Shown one piece after another: positions 21,169-32,703 of a DNA stretch of 64,000 nt; position 1 is the first letter of the stretch; every line of letters begins with the position of its first letter. Source of the DNA: Phlebiopsis flavidoalba (Eukaryota > Basidiomycota > Agaricomycetes > Polyporales > Phanerochaetaceae); contig JAOCPU010000005.1 in assembly GCA_035772785.1 (NCBI GenBank), positions 682,001 through 746,000 on the forward strand, read 5' to 3'. The translations under genes were made by a program, and so were the position numbers. The notes under the pieces are model-generated. The model was not told the origin of the DNA and ran no database searches. It was given only the letters and a program-made list of their open reading frames with translations.

Positions 21169-22027
21169 CTATCTTCGCTGCCAAGAAGTCGCGGGGGACC
21201 CCAAACGCTGCCAAGAAGGGCGGGAGAGACATGTCCTTCCACCAGCTATGTTCAAATAATGAGTCGAGGTTGTGTACGATGTATACCGAATGAGACGTAC
21301 CGGGCGACTTTGTTTGGCCTCTTGGCCTCGTCCTCGAGGTAGTTGTAGCCGATCTTGGAGAGCATAGCGCCATAGGGCAAGTGGTAGAGGTCGGCGAGGG
21401 TGTGAACTCCTATGGTACGACCATCTTGTCAGTCGTGCCATCCAGCAACTTCGAAGAGAGCAAGACTCACATCGCCAGCGAGGTACTTCTGCTTGGACAG
21501 GATGGCCTCGTAGCCATCGAGCTTGGCAGCAAGGGTGGGTAGCGTGACGCTCAACGATATATTCTCGTCGGTCGCAAAACCGCGCATACTACCATTGCAC
21601 ATCAGTATAGATCAGCATCACATCCTAACAGGACTACTCACGGCCTGAAGACCCTTCTCAGCAGCGAGCCCCGCGGCGAAGATATCAAAGTTCTGCGCTT
21701 CGATGCTGACCGCCTGCTCGTACTTGCCGAACGCCTGGAGGTCAGAAGCAACAGACGTCAGGAACGAGCTTGGTGCCCTGGTCCTTGTACTTCGTCGCGA
21801 TGTAGCGGGGCAATCGCGCGGCTTTCGAAGATGATGAAGCCGTCGTCGTCGAGGTAGGGCACCTGGCCGAACGGCTGCTTCTCGAGGAAGGCGGGGGCCT
21901 TGTGCTCGCCCTTGGCGAAGTCGATGTGACGACGAGCTCGTAGGGGACGTCCTTCTTCCTCCTTCAGCGTAGCAGCGACGCGGCGGGTGCAGGTCGAGAG
22001 AGGGTTGCCGACGAGCTTGAGGACCAT
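21169..22027 (-). CDS. Glutathione S-transferase GST-1
   Basis: Phi-like basidiomycete GST. The start at 22027 gives [20 protein letters not shown], the first strand and helix of the thioredoxin fold. Then [20 protein letters not shown] and [19 protein letters not shown], the glutathione-binding region with cis-Pro (VP) and ES. Further exons carry [17 protein letters not shown] and [20 protein letters not shown] (read across a frame change near 21370). The last exon starts with WWKDMS and continues SRPSWQ in another frame, with a stop at 21169. At least three indels break the frame. The size fits the family (about 215 residues). Neighbouring GST-2 shares strand and design. Confidence 0.8.
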
Positions 22028-23655
22028 GGTGAGTTGTGAGGATGTGAGAGAGGTGTGTGTGTGACGGGTAGAGGAGGAGAGTTGCCGGAGACATGGCGAG
22101 ATATGTCGAGGCTTTATAGCAGCGGTGGCTCAGTGCCCGGTGCACGCATCGAATGAAAATTCTGGAATGATCAGCAAATTCTGGACATTGCAGTCGCTGT
22201 CTGAGATGGACGATGTGATTAAGCTTCATGACGGTGACAAAATCCTGATTACGCTGATATCACTGATGAGAGCTCTCAGTATGGCAAGTGACTAAGAACG
22301 CTGCTATGTTTGTCATGACAGATGACACCAGCTCATCTCCCATATCGTGCGTTCTCAGACCTGGGCATGTAGGATAAATAAAAACGCTGTCAAAGTTAGC
22401 ATATGGTTTCGAGTTAGCTGGTTCTTGGTCATCAAACGACGCCAGAGTGAGTTGGCGAGATGAGAATGACTACAACGGTCGTAAATTGTCTTGCTGATAT
22501 GAAACTTTCCACTGGTGACTTGTCGACGCATAAATAGGATTCAGATCAAATGCGTTGAACATTAACCTAGTAGCACGCGATAAGGTATAATGTTACGAAG
22601 ACGCATTCAGGTCACGCTGAGATCCTCGTCGCCTAAACCTAGTTTCTGCGTTCAAGCTTGGGTCCAACGTATCTGGGTGACAGATGATATCGGAAAGATA
22701 GAGTGTGTGTACACTGAAGATTGGTGTTCAATATAGTAGCAGTGGAGAAAGTTGAACGCCCTAGGCGTACTCGTTCCGATCGCGAGAAGTAGTGGCCCCC
22801 ATGGCTCGCTGATCTCGTGATTCTCATCGCTCATATTGCTTCTCAAACACTGTCGTGAGCACATTCAGCGCAACTGCCGCACTTCCGTGTTACATTGTGC
22901 GGCGACCAGTCAATTGCAACCCAAATTGCAACGCTCGGCTCGAGATAGCTATCTGACCGGTTGCCGGCACTGGATGTCGAAGCTCCACGGTCGGCCTCGG
23001 GCTGTAAGAGTCAGCAAAGTATCACCTTGCGGCACGAGGGCTGTTCGCCCCCACGCACGCCGAAGACAGACGGAGCATTCGACGTTTAAGACGTCATAAA
23101 CGCCAGGCGTACCGCCGGCGTGTCCAAAGCGTGTATGTCTAAAGTCGGGTAAAGCCCTTCGTAGGGCAGCGGGGTGGCAATTCTGATGTTCAGTGCGAAG
23201 TAGGTCGATGAGAGAGGTACGTGCATTGCGAGTTCTTCGATTTGGCCCACGTCGTTGTGCAGCATTTTTCTGGCCAGTAGTCAACGCGAAGGTGAACAAG
23301 GCCACAACGCAAATTTACTCCCATTCAATGTTACGTTTTCGGGAAAGGTAGATCCCTCACTAAGTTGCCTATTCACCCAATAAGTAGATGTGATCATGTC
23401 GTACGTGGACTGGTTCATCGCGTACTCATTACCTCTCCTGAGAAGGAGGTATCGCTAGGTTTGTACATTCGACCACCCGCCGCACCGCACTGGCCCGTAG
23501 GCACAGTCACGTCACGGTGTGTGCCATTAAGTCGATAGTGAGCATCCTAGTCTTACAGAGCAAGCGCGTCGGTAGTAGTGCCAGAGAATATGAGATGCAA
23601 GGAGGAAATACAACAAACGAAAGCAGTGCCCCAGTCCACTCGTAGGTCGTAACAT
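22028..23655. other. Intergenic, unassigned
   Basis: Promoter side of GST-1 and 3' flank of RPL12. A minus frame at 22949-23305 begins MALFTFALTTGQ but has no recognised homology. Otherwise nothing seen. Confidence 0.4.
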
Positions 23656-24359
23656 CTACTCTTCTGGCACCTCGATCTCGCCCGCGCTGATGGCCTCAAT
23701 GACATCGTGAGGGGGCTTGCCGTCGACCGTGCAGCCGACAGACTGTGCCGTGCCGAGAATCTCCTTTGCGCCGTTGGCAAGGTTCTTGGCGAGCGACTTT
23801 TGACCGCATGGTGCGTGCAATGTCGAAGATCTCGTCGAGCGAGATGTTGCCGGAGTGCTTGATGTTCTTCTCCTTCTTCTTGCGGTCGCGTGGGGGCTCT
23901 GTATGTACGGGGCTCTGTAATGTACGTTTAAGCAAAGTGTCAGAGTTTCGGCTTAGAAATAAACTGACCCTTGAGAGCCTTGATGACAAGGGAAGAGGCG
24001 GAGGGAACAACGTCAACCTTGGCTTGACGGTTTTGGATGGTGAGCTGGACGGTTACACGGAGACCCTTCCATGCACCGGTCGCCTTTGCGATATCTTCAC
24101 CGACCTTCTTCGGTGACTATAAAGCCAACAGAGTAGCAACATAAAGCGGCAGGACCTTCTCCGTTCAAGAGTTGTGAACACACCAGACCCAGAGGACCGA
24201 TTTTTGGGCTGTGGCGCAGCGCAGAGGAGGCACCAACTTCACCACCAGTTGCCCTCAGGTATATAATCTTGATCTCATTGGGGTCCTAGAAAGTGGCGGC
24301 ATAAGCTGTAGAGTATTTCGTGCAGCATTACGGCAAAGACGTACGAATTTGGGGGCCAT
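23656..24359 (-). CDS. RPL12: 60S ribosomal protein L12 (uL11)
   Basis: Large-subunit stalk-base protein that binds the GTPase-associated centre of 25S rRNA. Exons on minus: 24359-24345 (MAPKF), 24285-24184 ([19 protein letters not shown] to IGPLGL), 24116-23969 ([20 protein letters not shown] to VIKALK) and 23898-23656 (PPRDRKK to EIEVPEE, stop TAG). All introns have GT and AG ends. Two oddities: six extra bases turn SALAPKIG into [10 protein letters not shown], and an extra A at 23798-23801 shifts the frame after ARTMRSK. Beyond that base the normal sequence [19 protein letters not shown] continues in the correct frame. An essential gene is unlikely to be broken, so this is best read as a sequence error. 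It is the yardstick for all other frameshifts here. Confidence 0.95.
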
Positions 24360-24846
24360 GGCGAGTAGAAGGGAGCGTGGTCGACGGTGAGGGCGGACGG
24401 GACAGTATGTGCGGCTAGATTCGATACTGATTATGTCAGCACGGAACGAGTGGCAGGGACCAAATTAAGGTTCAAAGCGCGCTGATGGAACTGTACAGAC
24501 AAGGTCGACGGTTTGGGTGGCCGCGGATGGGGCGGGGTCTGGGGCCCGGTGGGTGCCGAGCCGGCGGCTGAGAGCGAACCTGTGCCCGAGGCTACGTTAG
24601 CGCCTGTGAGGGGCCGTTGCTTCTTGCTGGAGGTCAACGTCGGTCGCATTGAGGAGCGCTGTCGCCTGCGATGGGTGCATGGACCCGCCACGAGAGGGTC
24701 AGTTTGCCCGCTCGGTTTTGAAGAAGTCGACGTAGATGTGCTCGTGCAACTCATTGGTGCGCTCGCCGTGTCCAGCGATTCTGTCTCGTATTTTCGTTTT
24801 CTGAACTCTTGCGTTACGGCATAGCCGATCATGGTCGAACGTCCTC
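24360..24846. promoter_or_regulatory. Shared upstream region of RPL12 and cyclin
   Basis: The RPL12 (minus) and cyclin (plus) coding parts face away from each other across this stretch, so it must hold both promoters or the cyclin's first exon. Long frames on both strands at 24431-24832 are low-complexity and without family motifs. Confidence 0.4.
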
Positions 24847-25704
24847 ATGCCCATAATGACCAGAATACCCTCTATCACCGTGCGCACGACCTCTGTATTT
24901 CGAGCCGACTTGAGCTCGCGCTGCTTACATGCTAAATCACTCTCGCTCTGCACAGTGAAGGCCTCACTCGCTTCCACTCCCGCTCAGCCCCGGGCATCGA
25001 GCACCATCCTAGACTATCTCCGTCGTATAGTAAAGTTCACTAAAGCAGAAGTGCGTCGCGCCCATTTCTTTTGCCGGCTCTTGTGCTCACCGCCGCGCAG
25101 AGGGTCCTGCCTGCTAATCACGCTGCATTATATCGATCAAATTTGTGCCCCGCTAACCCCTCCTTCACGCTCTCCTCCCTAACGTGCCATCGCTTCGTCA
25201 TCACCGCCATCGCGGTTTGTCCAGCAAGGCGCTCTGCGATGCATTCTGCACCAACAGCCTCTACGCGCGCGTCGGCGGCATCCCCGTCGGCGAGCACGAG
25301 CTCAACATGCTCGAGCGCGAGTTCCTGCGCATGATAGACTGGACGCTCACGGTGCGCTCGCGCTCACTGTCACTCGATGTTGATCCGTCCGCCCGCCGCT
25401 ACCTCACGTCGCCCCAGTGCACACGCGAGGTCCTGCAGGAGTACTAACGCGAGCCTCGTGCGCAGCGCACAGCAAGGGCACGTACGTCCTCGCCGGCGCC
25501 GACGTCGGATTTGGCAGCCTCTCCTCTCGACAGCGAGCCATGGAGTACGAGATGCGCCCTTCATCGGCGCCTGCTATCGCTTGCGATCGGGCGGCGGGCT
25601 TCCCAATACATCAAGCCGCCCTCAGGCCCCTCTACTATCCTCGTGGATGCCCCAGCGTCGCACAAGGCCCTGCGCGGCCCACCGACGGTCTGAGCCAGGA
25701 CTGA
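24847..25704 (+). CDS. Pho80/PCL-type cyclin
   Basis: Cyclin of the Pho80-like family (Pfam PF08613), which activates Pho85-type CDKs in phosphate and nutrient signalling. The reading starts no later than 24847; the true start is uncertain. Seen in order: ILDYLRRIVKFTKAE, an intron starting at about 25051 (GTGCGT), LHYIDQICA, then PSFTLSSLTCHRFVITAIA, SSKALCDAFCTNSLYARVGG, and LNMLEREFLRMIDWTLTV, followed by CTREVLQEY and SKGTYVLAGAD. These are the cyclin-box helices in normal order. Indels shift the frame near 25152, near 25218 and near 25445, so three frames must be joined. An insert rich in Arg and Ser sits between DWTLTV and CTREVLQEY. Confidence 0.8.
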
Positions 25705-28366
25705 CATTGTGCGTGTACGGTCCGCGTTTCGGCAAGAGTCGAGTGCTCGTGGTGTGGACTACCCGCCTGGCGGTAGCCTGCCTGACGTGTGACTGTGAGC
25801 GATATGAAAACGCCCACATACACCCCCCACCGCATTGCTCAAACCTCCTTGCAAGCAATTTACACTCAGGTGCTGTCGTTACCAGACCGTTCAGCAGACC
25901 TTAGCAAACCACCAGCACACACTTTTATTTATACCCCTCTCTTTTCGTTCATTTCCCTGCTGAACTCAATGTGATTATTCTTCGGTGTACCAGTGTACCA
26001 CAATTCTCTCTTCCCTGCTTCCCATACATTGCTCCCCCACGCGGAGATATCCAAAACGTTTTACCCTCTCTGCACGCGGGGTCCGAACGCGACGCGTGGT
26101 TACGGCCGCACCCCCGCACCCAGCCGCCCTGCGTTCAACGGTGTGGCAAGCGTGTATCACACAATTCCGCCATCCCACAAATAAAAAAGCGGTCGCGAAA
26201 ACAAGCGGGGCCGCTCGCGTAGCCGAACGCAGCCGGAAGAGGCCGGACGCGAACGTTTGTGTGTGGTGATAGTTAAGATAAAGACACACGCGTTGCGGCG
26301 CATGGCGGCAAAAGCACGCTTTACAGGTACCACGGCGCCGCGGGCACAGAAAGTCAACAGAATTGGTTGTTTGGGCGTTTGGGAAGATCCGGGGGGGGGT
26401 CGCTGGTGTCTGTGGTACAGCGCAGAGGAGAAAAGAACAAGAGAAAAAAAATAAAAAAGCCAGACAGAGCACAGGGAAGTGAAGAAAGAAGAACGGAAGA
26501 AAGGAAGAAACAATGAACGCGGGGTTTGGGGAAGTGAAACTGAAAAACGATTGTGGTCGGGGGGCCCACTGCCGCGCGGCCGCGGGCCCCCGAAGCGGGT
26601 GAGGGGCCGCGAAGCGACGATATCGAGTACCCGTAACCAACTGTGAAACGACAAAAAAGAGCAGCAAGATGATGTGGGGTGATGGAGTTTATTGTTCTGT
26701 GCGATTGTGCTGAATTGTGCGCTTGTGTGTGTGGTGAGTATGTGTGTTATGAGCGATGGAGAAAAGAGTGAAAGAAACGCTTGTGCGGTTGAGAGAGAAG
26801 AAAGTGGACGGGGGCGGGGGCTGCGCGGCGGTCCGGTTGGGGGTTCCAGAGAAAGCAAGTAAGTTAAGACGCGGGTGTAGCGGGTGTACGACAGACACGT
26901 TTGGCTCAGCATGATGCGGATGACGACGACGACCAATAGACCACTTTACGCGAGAATGGGGTGAGAGGAGAGGAGTGCGAGGTATGCTTTTATTACGGGG
27001 CTACAGGCGGGCCAGTTGGGTGTAAGGGTACCTTAGGACAGGGGAGCCCTGGTGAGTGAGGGATATTCGCCAGGGAAAAGCAGCTTTGCCTTACGGGATG
27101 GTATTGAGCAATGATAAACCGGGCAGGGACCAGTACCGCACGTCCAACTACGTACTACACCTACACTATCTGGACGGGGCAGACACACACCACCGCAGGC
27201 GGAGCCGCAGGACACGCATCTTTGCGAGCGCGTTTGAGAGTCTGGCCCTTCTGCACGCTTTCGCGAGCTTCCCTCGCCTTACTTCAGCATCGCCGCCGGT
27301 CGCATCGCACGGCGCAACGCCCTGACCGGATCATGTGTTCATGCTCTTCTGTCATACTGCGTCTACGTCGTCGCGCCAGAGGGCTGTATAGGTTCCCTCT
27401 CTACGGGCGCGTGGCGACGGCGCAAACTGCTGTGCGCGTACGGGGGCCGTAGCGTTTCTGCTCGGTGCTGATGGCGTCAAACAAGGTGCGTCCTGTGAAT
27501 AATAAGCGGTCTTGGGCTTCTGAGACGGTCTTGCGTGCTCGGGGGTGTTTGCTGGAACTTTGGGGGGGGGGAAAAACACCAACTCGGGTTCCGGGGTACA
27601 TCTAGCCGCAGTGGAGCTCTGACTCGCTCCCATGGTCTCGACTATTGAACACACTGTAGCATCGACAGTAGGAGCTCACACGTGCGGAAACCACATGAGT
27701 AATGCAAGTGGGCGTGCAGCGACGCGTCTTTGAAGATGTGAAGGCGGCAGCCTCGGGAGTCGTCGCGCGCTCGACTGTCGTCCGCTACGGACGCCGACGG
27801 GCGGCCGTGGTGCTTCTTCCCTCTATTTAGTGTGACCCGCGCCAGATGGACGCACATCTTCGTTGATCGATGACTTCGACCGTTCTCCTGTCCGTCGACG
27901 TAACTCGCACATAGCGCGTGCGTAGCGCGTATGTGCTGGTAACGCTTATAACGCGGACGTGCTCTGTCGAACGAGCTGGTGCTCTGCGACGAGCTGCGCC
28001 AGTGCGTCCAGAGGCCCGTCGACGCAGTCCATGACGCGAGGCCTACGAGGGCGACACGCCGCGAGCTGCTGCTTGGCTGGCTAGCATTTTCTCCTAAACA
28101 GTCGGGTTATTGTCTTTGCAATTTTGCGTACAAAACGGCGACGTGGTACGGGTCGTGTGCAAGTTCGCAGAGGAAGAAGAAGAGCGAAAGTCACCGGTAC
28201 TATGTCTGTGTCCTCCGCTATTGCGGGCAAAGGCCCTCAACATCCAACGCGCCCCACTGATCCCGGACGGTCCCCTCTCGGCCTTCAGCGCGGACCGCGG
28301 GTCACCGTTGCGCGGCGCGGCGGCCGCCCGCGACGACCCACGCGTGATCGTCACAGCGACACGACG
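25705..28366. other. Intergenic, pyrimidine-rich and low complexity
   Basis: 26000-26940 has a strong purine/pyrimidine bias (CT-rich on minus) that opens long but meaningless frames on minus. A minus frame at 27352-27654 contains MGASQS, a possible N-myristoylation start, followed by TPEPELVFFPP; a short real gene is possible but not recognised. Confidence 0.4.
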
Positions 28367-31300
28367 CTATCTAACTAAAGTTCGCCGGAGGCCCGAGATG
28401 TCGTGGCGGGCAATCGAACGACGCGGAGCAACGCCGCGGGCGCGGCCGAGGGCCGGCGTGTGACCCGTACGGGTGGTCGAGGCGGCCTTCTGCGGCGGCG
28501 GCGCGAGCGGCGCGTTTGGTGAGGCCCATGATTGAGGTTCGTCGCCTTGCTCGCGGTGGACTCGACGACCGCCGGCGGCGCGCTCTGCGCCGCTGCTGCT
28601 CGAGCTCTTGCCGAAGCCGAGCTTCCACTTGGACGGCTTCTTGACGATGCGCGGGGGCGGGCGCAGGCGTGGCGCAGGAGCAGGCGCGGGCGCAGCGGGC
28701 TCCTGCGTCTGGGCGTCGGTCGAGTTGTACACTGTGCTCGACGACGAGCGGGACGAAGACACTGGGGGACCCGCTTTGGACGTCTTGCTAGAGCTCGCGC
28801 GCGAGGGCCTGGGCGAGATTCGCAATGTCTTCGTCGGCGGGGGCCGCCGCGGGCGCGCGGTGCGCCCTTCAGCCCTTGCGGCCACGCTTGCGGCGCTTCT
28901 TGGGTCGAGGCGCTGCGCGAGTTGGGCTCGTCGGGTTGGAGCTCCTCCTCCTCGATGTCCTGTGGTCCTGGAGCGTAGGGGAGCCCGCGGGGCGCGTGCC
29001 TCGCTCTGTCGACCTCTCGGAACGCGCTGATGCTCGGCTGGCGGCTAGTACGTCGTCGCGTTTTGACACCAGCCACTCGCAGCGCTGCTGCGTCGTGAGG
29101 AGACTGGGCGTGCGCGAGCCCGCGGTGGAGCGCAGGCTCGGGCGGCGCGACTGCGGAAAGCACGGACGCGAGGCTGTGGGCAGGCATGTCGGGGAAGTTG
29201 ACGGAGAAGCTCGTCGAGCGGCTGTGCGAGTGCCGCTGCTCGGCGGAGCGGCGACGGCGCGAGGAGGTTCAGGGAAGGTCGCGGATCCACTGGCCAACTC
29301 CTCTCCAAATTTATTGCAGCTCACGCGCTGCGAGTCGTCCTCCGGGTTGCGGGAGGATGCAGAGACCTTGGTGGCGAGGAATTCGGTCGACGGGCTGTGT
29401 CATGCCGGCGAAGCTAGGGTGGTGAAGAAAGATACTGGGTTCTGCTGGAAGAGAGCAAACGAGGGCAAAAACACCGTCGGTGGTATCCGTCCACCGGGTT
29501 TTAGTGGTACCACCTGTGACGCAATGGTGTCAGCAGAAGCTCATAATGTAGCAGAAGTAGCATATACGCGCATGAAATGACGCATATATGAAGTCTAAAT
29601 GAAATTTGACACACACGCACATGTTAATCAGAACTATACCGAGTGACCATACGTCGGCCGCACGCGGGGCATATAAGTAGGATGTTATATTCTTCCGTGC
29701 ATTCTGCGAAGCAACGTCGATCAGCAAAACAAGCTGGGATTGCAAACACCAACGAAGCAGCTCACCGTAACTCATGTAGGGCGCGCTACCGCAGTCCGTA
29801 TATCCGCCGAGTGCACGTCCTGGTGGTGCTCAACCCAAAGTCCGTCAACTTGACCACGACGCGGCCGCTCCCTCCGCACCCTCGTCCCCGTGCCCACGGG
29901 CACCTCGAGCACGGCCGTCGGTGACGATAAAAGTTCTCGGGCTTGATATCGCGGTGGACTCACAGCCCGCGCTCCGTGCACTCGCGCCGACGTAAGCGTC
30001 CACACATCTGCTTGTAAACATGCTCGCGACGACTGTGTGAGCTTGAGGCGCGTGCGCGAGAGCAGCTTGTTCGCTCGCGAGAGAGTCGTGTCGCGAGCAG
30101 CGTCGACGGCCGTGTCGGCGGCGTGCGCGCGCCTCGTGGTGCCTCGGCCGGAGCCGTACGAGCAGAATCTGAAGCTGGGTAAGTTGACGGCAGACCGCGG
30201 CGCTCGGCGTGCTTGGCGACAGCGCGCCGGGTCGTAGTGTGTGACGCCCCCGAAGCCTGCTCGATGAAGTAGTAACAGGTCCTCGCCGGCACGAAACTCG
30301 AGTAGGAGCAGGAGGTACGCCCTGTGTCTCGAGTGTGGCGGTGGAGCGTCACGATGTTGGGGTGCGCGGGGAGGGACTGGTGGATCGTTTGCCTGGGCGT
30401 GGACGGTGATCAGCACGCTGTGGGAGCAGGCAACGGGGAATCTACACACTCTCGAAGAGCTGCGCGCTCAGGAGCCTCTTCGTTCCAAATTGGCCTTAGC
30501 TCAACACCTTGATGGCGTACTCCTTGCCATACACAGTCTCCCGCCGCTTCTCCTTGACCACACACTCCTCATCACAGTGACCATCCATGCTCATATCCAG
30601 ATCAGCCCCGTCGCTCTCACAGCCCTCGTCCTCCTCCTCAATGTCACCCATGCTCAACACCTCCTGCACAAGATAAACAACCAGCGTAGCTCCCCGCACC
30701 CAGCTTGCGCACGACGCGGAACGTCTGTTGGCGGGCTGCTCCTCGTCCTGGGGCTCGCCGACGATTCGACACACGGCGCACAGCTGGCCCTGGAGATCCG
30801 AGCCCTCGCCGATGATGTCGCCGGGCGAGAGCACTTCGATGGCGCTGGACGAGAACGACGAGCGTGTGCTCGAGGCGCCGGACGCCGTCTGCCCGTAGAA
30901 CGACGTCGCCGCGGAGTGCGCGAGCAGCGGCGAGGGGAGCGCGGACGCGGGGAGGCCGGGGGACAGCGGCTGCTTCGAGAGGCGGGGCGGAGCGCGTGCC
31001 GGGTACGGCGACGGGGGGGCCTGCGCTCGCGAGGAAACGGCGAGCGCGTCGCGGCCTTTGGAGAGCTGGGCCGCGGACAGGCGGGGCGAGGGCGCCTTGG
31101 GGACGTGCTGTCGGGAAGGGGAAGGCGGAGCCGAGCGCGCGGGCGTCGGCGGGAGCGAGGGCGACGAGAGCGAAGACGAGGGCACCGAGGGCGAGGGCGA
31201 GGCGGGCGGGGAGCGGCCGCCTGCGTGCGCCGGCGGAAAGGCCGTCGAGATGGCGAGGGGGATCGAGTAGGCCGGGCCCGGGCTCAGCGTGGGGGCGTGA

Positions 31301-31473
31301 CCTGCGCAGCAGTGCCGGTGCGCTTGGACATGGTCGTGGGGCGGGGTCGTGCGTGGCGTCGGTCGGTGTGTGGGGGAGAGGGGGCGGGGGCGCGGAATTG
31401 GCCTTGCGGGCCTTGGGCTTGGAGGAGGAGAGGGAGAGGGGAGGGGCGGGAGCTGGACCGAATACTGCAGCAT
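28367..31473 (-). CDS. Fungal Ser/Thr protein kinase (Sks1/Ran1-like)
   Basis: Large Ser/Thr kinase. The start at 31473 (MLQYSVQLPPLPSPSPPP) opens a long Pro/Ser-rich N-terminus. Kinase parts on minus: glycine loop KLGAGSYAVVYLV near 30690 (two extra bases inside), GKEYAIKVLS at about 30500-30530 with the VAIK-type lysine, YLLLLLEF near 30300, HRDIKPEN at 29933-29956, KLTDFGLST with DFG at 29834-29842, DVWSLGIVLINM near 29640, and FALFQQNPVSFFTT near 29450. After FGEE near 29310 comes a long basic, Ser/Pro-rich tail to about 28370. All catalytic motifs are present, but the reading crosses several frames, which in this GC-rich gene is likely error. Family naming is tentative; the order resembles nutrient-related fungal kinases such as Sks1, Vhs1 and Ran1. 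Confidence 0.8.
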
Positions 31474-32178
31474 TGCGGGACAGGAGCTAGAAAGCTAGAC
31501 AACACAGACACACACTCTTGTTTTGACAGACGAAGGTTGGATAGAGAACCGTAGCGGAGGGACAAGAACTCTGATCTCCGGATACGAGAGGCGATGCAAG
31601 ACGTCGTCGGGAAGAGCAGAGAGTGGGTGGTTGCTGGGTTGGTGCGAAATTAAGCTGATGATATGCATGCGACAGGTTTGCTCGTGCAGACAGGCTGGAG
31701 ACGGAGGAACACGAGGGGTGTAGACAGCGGCAGTGACTCGAACCAGAGGGGAGAGAGAGAAGAGAGAGATGGGATGAGAAGGCGACCGGTGGGAGAGACG
31801 GCCGTCGACTGGCTTTGCGAGGATCAGACTAACTGCCGGTGAAGGGGAGCAAGTCGACTGCGAGTGTCGCCTGGAAGACGTCGTCGTCGTCGTTGCGTTT
31901 CGTGGACGAGGGCGGGGCCCTGTGGGAGGGAGGCAGATGACGGGGAAGAGACAAAGCTGGTGATGGGGGCGGAGGTTGAATTGGGGCGGTAAAGTGGGAT
32001 AAGCGCAGGGCCAGCCAAGCAGCATGACACCCACACGGTAGACCCATCTCATCAGCCACGGCCCATTATGCTCACCCTTCGGATGCGATCGCATCCTGCC
32101 CGTTCTCTCAGTCCGCCGGTTGCCCACACGAGCCCCAGACAGACCCGCTGCCGTCGACGTCGCTGGCCGCGGTCGAGA
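31474..32178. promoter_or_regulatory. Upstream region of the Ser/Thr kinase
   Basis: About 700 bases between the kinase start and the MITE. It contains a GA-rich run at about 31747-31775. No conserved gene; probable promoter and 5' UTR. Confidence 0.35.
32171..32178. repeat. Target-site duplication GGTCGAGA, left of MITE
   Basis: Eight bases identical to 32696-32703. Eight-base duplications are typical of hAT transposases. Confidence 0.85.
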
Positions 32179-32695
32179 AGGACCCCCAACAATGGAGGGA
32201 AACCCTACCCGGCGTCCGTATAAATCTGGGGGGCCGGAGGCCCCCCCATCCGGGCGCAAAATCCGTATCGAAACGCAGGATTGTTTGGTCCGGATGGCTA
32301 ACCCGCCTTCGTCCGTATATGGTCGAGTCGGACGTTGGGCGGAAGCCTGCCCAAAGTCCGTCAGCATGTCGTGATCGCTGCTTGGAAATTGACTTCAGAG
32401 CGCGATGATAGTCATCATCTGAGGTTGAATTGGTCCCTAACCTGCGCGGAGTAGGAAGGTAAACTTACGAGGTCAATGTAGAGTTGATGCGGTAAGAGCT
32501 GTGGATGAAGCGATAATAAATATTGTATATTAGGTAGCCTCAGCGAAAGTCCGTATACTGGTCCGGCCGCAGGCGCGGACGCCGGCGAAAATCCGTATGA
32601 TTTGGACCCAAAATTTTGCCATTCCCGTCCGTATTGCTGGGGGTGGTTTGGCGAAATCTCTGGGTAGGGTGTTTCCCTCCCATTGTTGGGGTCCT
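32179..32695. mobile_element. hAT-like MITE, 517 bp
   Basis: The ends are inverted repeats of about 31 matched bases: the left end starts AGGACCCCCAACAATG and continues GAGGGAAAC, CCTACCC; the right end, reversed, starts AGGACCCCAACAATGG and continues the same way. They differ only by single-base gaps. Direct 8-base duplications GGTCGAGA flank it. Inside there is no transposase-like frame. The heptamer TCCGTAT occurs six times in the same orientation, three near the left end (32215, 32262, 32312) and three near the right (32550, 32592, 32628), as expected for subterminal transposase binding sites. TIR length, duplication length and size fit a hAT-derived MITE. It lies about 700 bases upstream of a kinase gene. 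Confidence 0.88.
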
Positions 32696-32703
32696 GGTCG
32701 AGA
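32696..32703. repeat. Target-site duplication GGTCGAGA, right of MITE
   Basis: Identical to 32171-32178, directly outside the right terminal inverted repeat. Confidence 0.85.

Noticed and set aside
26157..26936. Long minus-strand frame of 259 codons
   Set aside because: It lies in a CT-rich tract where stop codons are rare, has biased composition and no family motif.
28825..29580. Plus-strand frame of 251 codons
   Set aside because: Antisense of the kinase tail and C-lobe.
30406..31554. Plus-strand frame of 382 codons
   Set aside because: Antisense of the Ser/Thr kinase gene, whose motifs on minus are clear; Arg/Gly-rich composition is a GC artefact.
32321..32327. Third GGTCGAG copy inside the MITE
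   Set aside because: Only seven bases and followed by T, not A; probably chance. It does not fit a nested insertion.
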